Part shown: piece after piece, positions 59,481 through 64,000 of the stretch | Layout of the letters: each line of letters begins with the position of its first letter | How positions within the stretch are numbered: position 1 is the first letter of the stretch | Origin: CFX5 sp023384495 | Lineage (GTDB): Bacteria > Chloroflexota > Anaerolineae > Caldilineales > Caldilineaceae | Length of the DNA stretch: 64,000 nt | Direction: 5' to 3' | NCBI GenBank assembly: GCA_048499455.1 | Contig: JASNZV010000007.1 | Coordinates: forward strand, 1-64,000 | The notes under the pieces: model-generated | Database searches by the model: none | What the model was told of the DNA's origin: nothing | Seen by the model: only the letters and a program-made list of their open reading frames with translations | Position numbers and translations under genes: made by a program

Positions 59481-59509
59481 ACCCGGTCAACTTGAGAATG
59501 CTCCCCTGC

Positions 59510-59548
59510 GCGACAAGCCCGGAACCTGCTTGATTCCGGGCTTGTCGC
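59510..59548. terminator. 15-base perfect stem-loop
   Basis: GCGACAAGCCCGGAA (59510-59524) and TTCCGGGCTTGTCGC (59534-59548) pair perfectly around a 9-base loop. It lies between the surface-protein gene and the livJ promoter and probably isolates the two units. From 59549 to 59823 I see only the promoter described next. Confidence 0.6.
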
Positions 59549-59716
59549 GTCTCACCAGCACGGCCAACACGCGCCTGCCGCACAGTGACGACGAGGCCGG
59601 ATGCCAGACAGATCGTCCTCTATGTGGCCGGGCAAAACGGCAGCAACGGGGCGATGACCAACGCCAGGTGTGGGTATGCAAAATCGTCCTTGCCCTGTTT
59701 ACCCGCGCAGAAAATG

Positions 59717-59745
59717 TTTCGTTCCCCTCTATGTTACAGTATAAT
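59717..59745 (+). promoter_or_regulatory. Probable promoter of the liv operon
   Basis: A consensus -10 box TATAAT (59740-59745) with a weak -35 TTTCGT 17 bases upstream. It lies 78 bases before the livJ start, which has a strong AGAGGAGGTG ribosome site. Confidence 0.45.
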
Positions 59746-59823
59746 AGGGCCGGTGGCATATCAACGCCGTTCGGATGTCCAAAATAGACCCAAGACCCTA
59801 ACCTATCTAGAGGAGGTGCATCG

Positions 59824-61017
59824 ATGAGCAATGGATTGCTGTCCAGGCTTTTTGCCATTTTGTTGCCGGGCGTCCTGATCCTGGCCGGATGCCAGGGCAT
59901 TACCACCAACCAGGGCGCTACCGCCAATACGATCACTCTCGGCCTCAATCTTGAACTAACCGGCAACATCCCCAAGGTGGGTGAACATTCGCGGGTGGCC
60001 GCCGAGATGTTTGTCGAGGAGACCAATGCGAATGGCGGCGTCCAGATTGGCGGGCAGAATTACACCCTGTCCCTGGTCATCGAGGACAACAACGGCACAG
60101 CCGAAGGCGCCACCGCCACCGCCAACAAACTGGCCACCCAGGATCAGGTGCTCGTCCTGGTCGGCCCCAACGCCAGTGTCGCCGCCGTTCCGGCGGGTGA
60201 GGTGGCCAACAACCAGGAAACACCCATGATCAGCCCGTGGTCGACCAACCCGAACACGACCCTCAACCGGCCCTGGGTCTTTCGGGCGCCCTTCCTGGAC
60301 CCCTTCCAGGGACCAGTCGTCGCCAACTTTGCCACCGAGGAGTTTGGCGCCGAGCGAGCCTGCGTCCTCTATGACATTGCCAGCGACTATCCCACCGGGC
60401 TGGCGAGCAATTTCACGAGCGCCTGGGAAGCACTCCACGGCCCTGGGTCGGTGGTCGCCTCGGAATCGTTTACCACCGGCGACCAGGACTTTAGCGCCCA
60501 GTTGACCAACATCCGCGCCGCCGATTGCCAGATTCTCTTTACTCCGCAATACTACAGCGAAGTGCCGCTGATCGTCGAACAGGCGCACGATCTGGGCATC
60601 ACCATCCCCATTGTCGGCAGCGACTCCTGGGGGGACCCGCAACTGTTGGAGCTGTGCGGCGATGCCTGCGACGGCTACTTCTTTAGCACGCACTACGTGG
60701 CTTCGGGCGCGACGGGCGCCACCAAGGAATTCATCGACAAATTTACCGAGCGCCATGGTGAAATTCCCAGCGACGTGGGGGCGCTGACGTGGGATTCGAT
60801 GTTGCTGGTGGTGCAAGCTTTGCAGAACTGCGGGACCATCACCGGCAACCTGGCCAACGACCGCGCCTGTGTGCGCGATGGCATGGCCGACATTAGCGAC
60901 TTTGCCGGGATCACCGGCGAGATGACCTTCAACGACCAGGGCGATCCGGTCAAGTGCGCCATGATCGTCCAGATTCAAGGCGATGAGGTCGTCTTCTACG
61001 ATTCCGTCTGCCCGTGA
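59824..61017 (+). CDS. livJ: Branched-chain amino acid ABC transporter binding lipoprotein
   Basis: 397 residues. The ATG has AGGAGGTG upstream. A signal peptide with lipobox LILAGCQG anchors it outside the membrane. The body is a type I periplasmic-binding fold of the Leu/Ile/Val family: 'NTITLGLNLELTGNIPKVGE', 'VAAEMFVEETNANGGVQIGG', 'LSLVIEDNNGTAEGATATAN' and 'VLVLVGPNASVAAVPAGEVA'. It is followed by livH, livM and livG. The ligand may be a branched-chain amino acid or another amide; sequence alone cannot tell. Confidence 0.9.
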   Translation: MSNGLLSRLFAILLPGVLILAGCQGITTNQGATANTITLGLNLELTGNIPKVGEHSRVAAEMFVEETNANGGVQIGGQNYTLSLVIEDNNGTAEGATATANKLATQDQVLVLVGPNASVAAVPAGEVANNQETPMISPWSTNPNTTLNRPWVFRAPFLDPFQGPVVANFATEEFGAERACVLYDIASDYPTGLASNFTSAWEALHGPGSVVASESFTTGDQDFSAQLTNIRAADCQILFTPQYYSEVPLIVEQAHDLGITIPIVGSDSWGDPQLLELCGDACDGYFFSTHYVASGATGATKEFIDKFTERHGEIPSDVGALTWDSMLLVVQALQNCGTITGNLANDRACVRDGMADISDFAGITGEMTFNDQGDPVKCAMIVQIQGDEVVFYDSVCP

Positions 61018-61040
61018 GATTCACCTTGTGTGGAAGAGGC

Positions 61041-61161
61041 TGTCAGCGGATTTTGGGAACGGATTGAACGGACTTATTAACCGAGAATCCGTTCTGTTGC
61101 TCCCGCTAGGAACGAACTCCAGGTCCCCTTTCGTTCAATCCGTTCCCGAAATCCGTTGACA
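61041..61161. repeat. 121-base inverted-repeat element with ~30-base ends
   Basis: The left arm TGTCAGCGGATTTTGGGAAC, then GGATTGAACG, pairs with the right arm CGTTCAATCCGTTCCCGAAA, then TCCGTTGACA, with two mismatches in 30. It sits between livJ and livH, so it would be transcribed as a long hairpin that could lower expression of the membrane subunits relative to the binding protein. Confidence 0.75.
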
Positions 61162-61270
61162 GGGCTTTGTAATGCTCTTGCGCATAATATCAACGTCCCG
61201 ACCTGCTCCAACGGGAATGCCAAATTCCCTAGTTTGAGACATCTGCCTAAGTCCGAAGGGACGGTAGACT

Positions 61271-62203
61271 GTGGCGCTTGAAACCTTTCTACAGCACTTT
61301 CTGAACGCACTCCAATGGGGCAGCTTTCTGGCGCTGATCGCTGTCGGCTATAGCATGGTGTACGGCGTGCTACTCTTGATCAATTTTGCCCACGGCGACA
61401 TCTTCATGGTGGGCGCGTACATTGGCTATTTTATTGGCGCCTTCCTCCTCAACCAGTTCGAGATCCAGTTGCCCTTTGACCTGCCTGCCTGGGTCATCCT
61501 GCCGGTGACTATCCTGTTGACGATGGCTCTGACCGCGCTGGTGGGGGTGACGATTGAACGGGTGGCCTACCGGCCGTTGCGCAATCGCGGCGCGCATCGG
61601 CTCTACCTGGTCATCACGGCGCTGATGTTTGGTCTTTTATTGCAATATGGCAACCTGGCCTTATTGGGCGCGCGCGACCGGCAGTTTCCTGAGCTCATTC
61701 CCAGGCAGGTCTATAACCTGGCGGGCCTGAGCGTCACCAATATCAGGCTGATGGTGATCGTGCTTTCGATCATCACGATGATCGGGTTGTGGCTGCTGGT
61801 GCAGCACACCAAGTGGGGCATGGCCATGCGCGCCATCTCCTACGACCGGCTGGCCGCGCCCTTGATGGGCATCTCGGTGGATGGCATTATCGTCACGACC
61901 TTTGTTGTGGGCAGTTCGCTGGCGGCCCTGGCCGGCGTGATGTACGGCGCCGCCTTCCCCATCTTGAGCTACAACATGGGGCTATTGGTGGGGTGGCAAG
62001 CCTTTATTGCTGCGGTGGTAGGCGGGATCGGCTCGATCCGCGGCGCGATGGTCGGCGGCTATATTTTGGGCTTTACCCAGGTCTTTGTCGTCGCCTTTGG
62101 GCCTTCCACCTTGCGGGATCTCATCGCCTTTACGGTGCTGCTGCTGATCCTGGCGATCAAACCAACCGGGCTGTTCGGCGTGGCGCGCCGCACCAAAGTG
62201 TAG
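61271..62203 (+). CDS. livH: Branched-chain amino acid ABC transporter permease LivH
   Basis: 310 residues from GTG 61271. Typical LivH features: 'NALQWGSFLALIAVGYSMVY', 'LINFAHGDIFMVGAYIG', 'YRPLRNRGAHRLYLVITAL' and 'GLLVGWQAFIAAVVGGIGSI'. About eight membrane segments. It pairs with LivM, which starts 10 bases downstream. Confidence 0.95.
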   Translation: MALETFLQHFLNALQWGSFLALIAVGYSMVYGVLLLINFAHGDIFMVGAYIGYFIGAFLLNQFEIQLPFDLPAWVILPVTILLTMALTALVGVTIERVAYRPLRNRGAHRLYLVITALMFGLLLQYGNLALLGARDRQFPELIPRQVYNLAGLSVTNIRLMVIVLSIITMIGLWLLVQHTKWGMAMRAISYDRLAAPLMGISVDGIIVTTFVVGSSLAALAGVMYGAAFPILSYNMGLLVGWQAFIAAVVGGIGSIRGAMVGGYILGFTQVFVVAFGPSTLRDLIAFTVLLLILAIKPTGLFGVARRTKV

Positions 62204-62213
62204 GAGATCCACC

Positions 62214-63272
62214 ATGAGACGGTACGGCCTCTCTCTGCTGGTCGGCGTCCTCTTTTTGCTGACTGTCATCCCCTCCTGGTTGGGGGTATACAACAGCTAT
62301 ATCCAGTTTTTGCTGGTCGTCATTGGCGTCAACATCATCCTCACCGTCAGCCTCAACCTGATCAACGGCTACATGGGCGAGTTCTCGGTGGGCCATGCGG
62401 CCTTTATGGGGGTGGGCGCGTACTCGGCTTCCTTGCTGACGGTCTGGCTGCTGGCCGAAGACAATGTCTTTGGCGCACCGTTACTGCCGGCCGGCCTCTC
62501 GCTGATCGCCTTTCCCCTGGCATTGGTGGCCGGTGGGATCGTGGCGGCGCTCTTTAGCCTGCTGGTCTCGATCCCCTCGTTTCGCACGCGCGGCGATTAC
62601 CTCGCCATCATCACGCTGGCGGTCAATTTTATCTTCAAGAGCGTCATTGAAAACATCGAGGCGATTGGCGGCCCGCGCGGCTTTATGGGCATGGGAGGCG
62701 TCACGCGCGTGATGACCGGCGTCGTCAACGCGCCCTGGCTCCTGATCTGGACCTTTGGGGCGACGGTCTTCTCGGTCTATGTGATTCGCAATTTTGTCAC
62801 CTCGACCGTGGGCAAAGGCGTGGTCGCCATCCGCGACGACGAGATCGCCGCCGAACTGATGACGGTGAACACGCGCTGGCTCAAGGTGGTCGCCTTTATG
62901 TTGGGCTGTGGCCTGGCCGGGGTGGCCGGCGGGCTGCACGCTCACCTGCTCGGTTTTGTCAACCCCTCCAGCTACTTTATTTTGCAATCAACACTGATAT
63001 TGGTGATGGTCTATCTGGGTGGGATGGGCTCGCTCAGCGGGTCGGTCATCAGCGCGATTGGTTTTACCATTCTGTTGGAATTGTTGCGACCGTTGGGCGT
63101 CTATCGCTGGGTGGCGACGCCGTTGCTGCTCATCTTGTTGATGCTCTTTCGCCCCAGCGGCATCATGGGCGACCGTGAGCTGACCGACCTGTTCCCCAAG
63201 TTGCGCAAATACTTTGGCTCTGCCGAGGAGAGACTCATTGATGACGCCCGCCCTGCCCCTGCTGCAGATTGA
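62214..63272 (+). CDS. livM: Branched-chain amino acid ABC transporter permease LivM
   Basis: 352 residues. Motifs 'NIILTVSLNLINGYMGEFSV', 'GHAAFMGVGAYSASLLTVWL', 'FRTRGDYLAIITLAVNFIF' and 'VVAIRDDEIAAELMTVNTRW' are characteristic of LivM. The ATG has GGAGATCC upstream. Its last 32 bases overlap the start of livG, showing tight coupling. Confidence 0.95.
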   Translation: MRRYGLSLLVGVLFLLTVIPSWLGVYNSYIQFLLVVIGVNIILTVSLNLINGYMGEFSVGHAAFMGVGAYSASLLTVWLLAEDNVFGAPLLPAGLSLIAFPLALVAGGIVAALFSLLVSIPSFRTRGDYLAIITLAVNFIFKSVIENIEAIGGPRGFMGMGGVTRVMTGVVNAPWLLIWTFGATVFSVYVIRNFVTSTVGKGVVAIRDDEIAAELMTVNTRWLKVVAFMLGCGLAGVAGGLHAHLLGFVNPSSYFILQSTLILVMVYLGGMGSLSGSVISAIGFTILLELLRPLGVYRWVATPLLLILLMLFRPSGIMGDRELTDLFPKLRKYFGSAEERLIDDARPAPAAD

Positions 63273-64000
63273 GGGCTTGACCCATTTCTTTGGCGGTCTG
63301 GCAGCCCTCAGTGATTTTAGTACAACATTGCATGACCAGGAATTGGTCGGGCTGATCGGCCCCAACGGCGCGGGCAAGACCACCGTCTTTAACCTGGTGT
63401 GCGGACTCTATCGACCGGCGGCGGGGGAGCTTTGCTTTAGCGGAACCCGCCTAAACGGCAGGCGCCCGCACCAAATCACCTCGCTGGGCATCGGCCGCAC
63501 CTTCCAAAATATCCGCCTGTGGAATGAGCTTTCGGTGCTCGACAACCTGCGCATCGCCCATTTTTCGCAGATGAAATATGGCGTCCTCGACACCTTCTTC
63601 TTTACGCCCAGATTGCGAACGGCTGAGCGCCAGGTGACGGATGAGGCCATGGAGCTGTTGCGTCTGTTCAACCTGGAGCACTACTTTCGCGAACGACCAC
63701 GCAATCTCCCCTACGGGGTGCAGCGCCGGGTCGAAATCAGCCGCGCCCTGGTCATGAAACCGAGGCTGCTCCTGCTGGACGAACCGGCCGCCGGCATGAA
63801 CCAGGGCGAGATCGGCGAGTTGATGGAGCTGATCCAATGGGTGCGCCAACAGTTCAAGGTCACGGTCTGGATCATCGAACACCAGATGCGCGTCATTATG
63901 GGCATCTGCGAACGCATCCAGGTGCTGGACTTTGGCAAGACTATCGCCGAAGGCACGCCCGAAGAGATTCGCCACCATCCCCGCGTCATCGAAGCCTATC
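63241..64000 (+). CDS. livG: Branched-chain amino acid ABC transporter ATPase LivG (partial, cut by window end)
   Basis: 253 codons are visible; the gene runs off the right edge. The ATG at 63241 lies inside the livM end. Walker A is GPNGAGKTT, the Q-loop 'RTFQNIRLWNELSVLDNL' is typical of LivG, the signature is LPYGVQRRVEISRAL, Walker B is LLLLDEPAAGMN, and the H-loop is WIIEHQM. The signature has V where most LivG proteins have Q (GQQRR). It energises LivHM; livF is expected just beyond the window. Confidence 0.92.
   Translation, partial: MTPALPLLQIEGLTHFFGGLAALSDFSTTLHDQELVGLIGPNGAGKTTVFNLVCGLYRPAAGELCFSGTRLNGRRPHQITSLGIGRTFQNIRLWNELSVLDNLRIAHFSQMKYGVLDTFFFTPRLRTAERQVTDEAMELLRLFNLEHYFRERPRNLPYGVQRRVEISRALVMKPRLLLLDEPAAGMNQGEIGELMELIQWVRQQFKVTVWIIEHQMRVIMGICERIQVLDFGKTIAEGTPEEIRHHPRVIEAY

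Overview
The window looks like a chromosomal segment of a member of the Chloroflexota, probably near the Caldilinea/Anaerolinea side. This is inferred from the high GC content, the many long exported proteins, two-component NarL-type and BTAD-type regulators, DUF2277, and secreted proteins ending in a [YF]LP[VL]VxR motif. No rRNA, tRNA or CRISPR array was seen, and no marker gene fixes the taxonomy.

Layout. (1) 336-12637, minus strand: an operon-like run of five exported proteins. In transcription order these are a tail-fibre-like protein, a ~1000-residue coiled-coil protein, a 1970-residue SpvB/TcdB-Rhs protein, and two small surface proteins with the shared C-terminal motif. This resembles a Tc-toxin/Rhs apparatus in which each component carries its own signal peptide. 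(2) 13222-18035, minus: small stress or detoxification-type genes (GyrI-like, DUF2277, VOC, alpha/beta hydrolase, SRPBCC, MFS, DoxX) with an SDR remnant; a divergent HxlR regulator and a GH3 glucosidase follow on plus. (3) 20981-29474: a multicopper oxidase and a membrane protein, a DesK/NarL two-component pair, an SH3 lipoprotein, xseA and a secreted repeat protein. (4) 29884-37946, plus: amino-acid-type genes (MocR-type regulator, two methyltransferases, PhzF, aminotransferase, DMT transporter, cupin, AzlC/AzlD exporter), closed by an orphan response regulator. (5) 48814-39430, minus: a sugar ABC transporter operon (binding protein and two permeases) followed, with coupled starts, by a divergent GroEL-like protein, a two-propeller BNR protein and a GH42-like hydrolase. 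(6) 49333-54792: comM/yifB and a giant BTAD-ATPase-TPR regulator. (7) 54793-59425: a repeat-rich accessory patch with a truncated duplication, an orphan RHH/DUF5678 protein, two small unknown genes and a glycine-rich surface protein. (8) 59824-64000: livJ-livH-livM-livG, cut by the window end.

The most unusual items are four. The first is the GroEL paralogue in the sugar operon, where the residue aligned to catalytic Asp398 of GroEL is Arg. The second is the exported Tc/Rhs-like operon. The third is the shared C-terminal motif of four secreted proteins. The fourth is an unusually dense set of miniature inverted-repeat elements of several families, including one element nested inside another at a duplicated TA. 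All coordinates and motifs were read by eye; no database search was possible.
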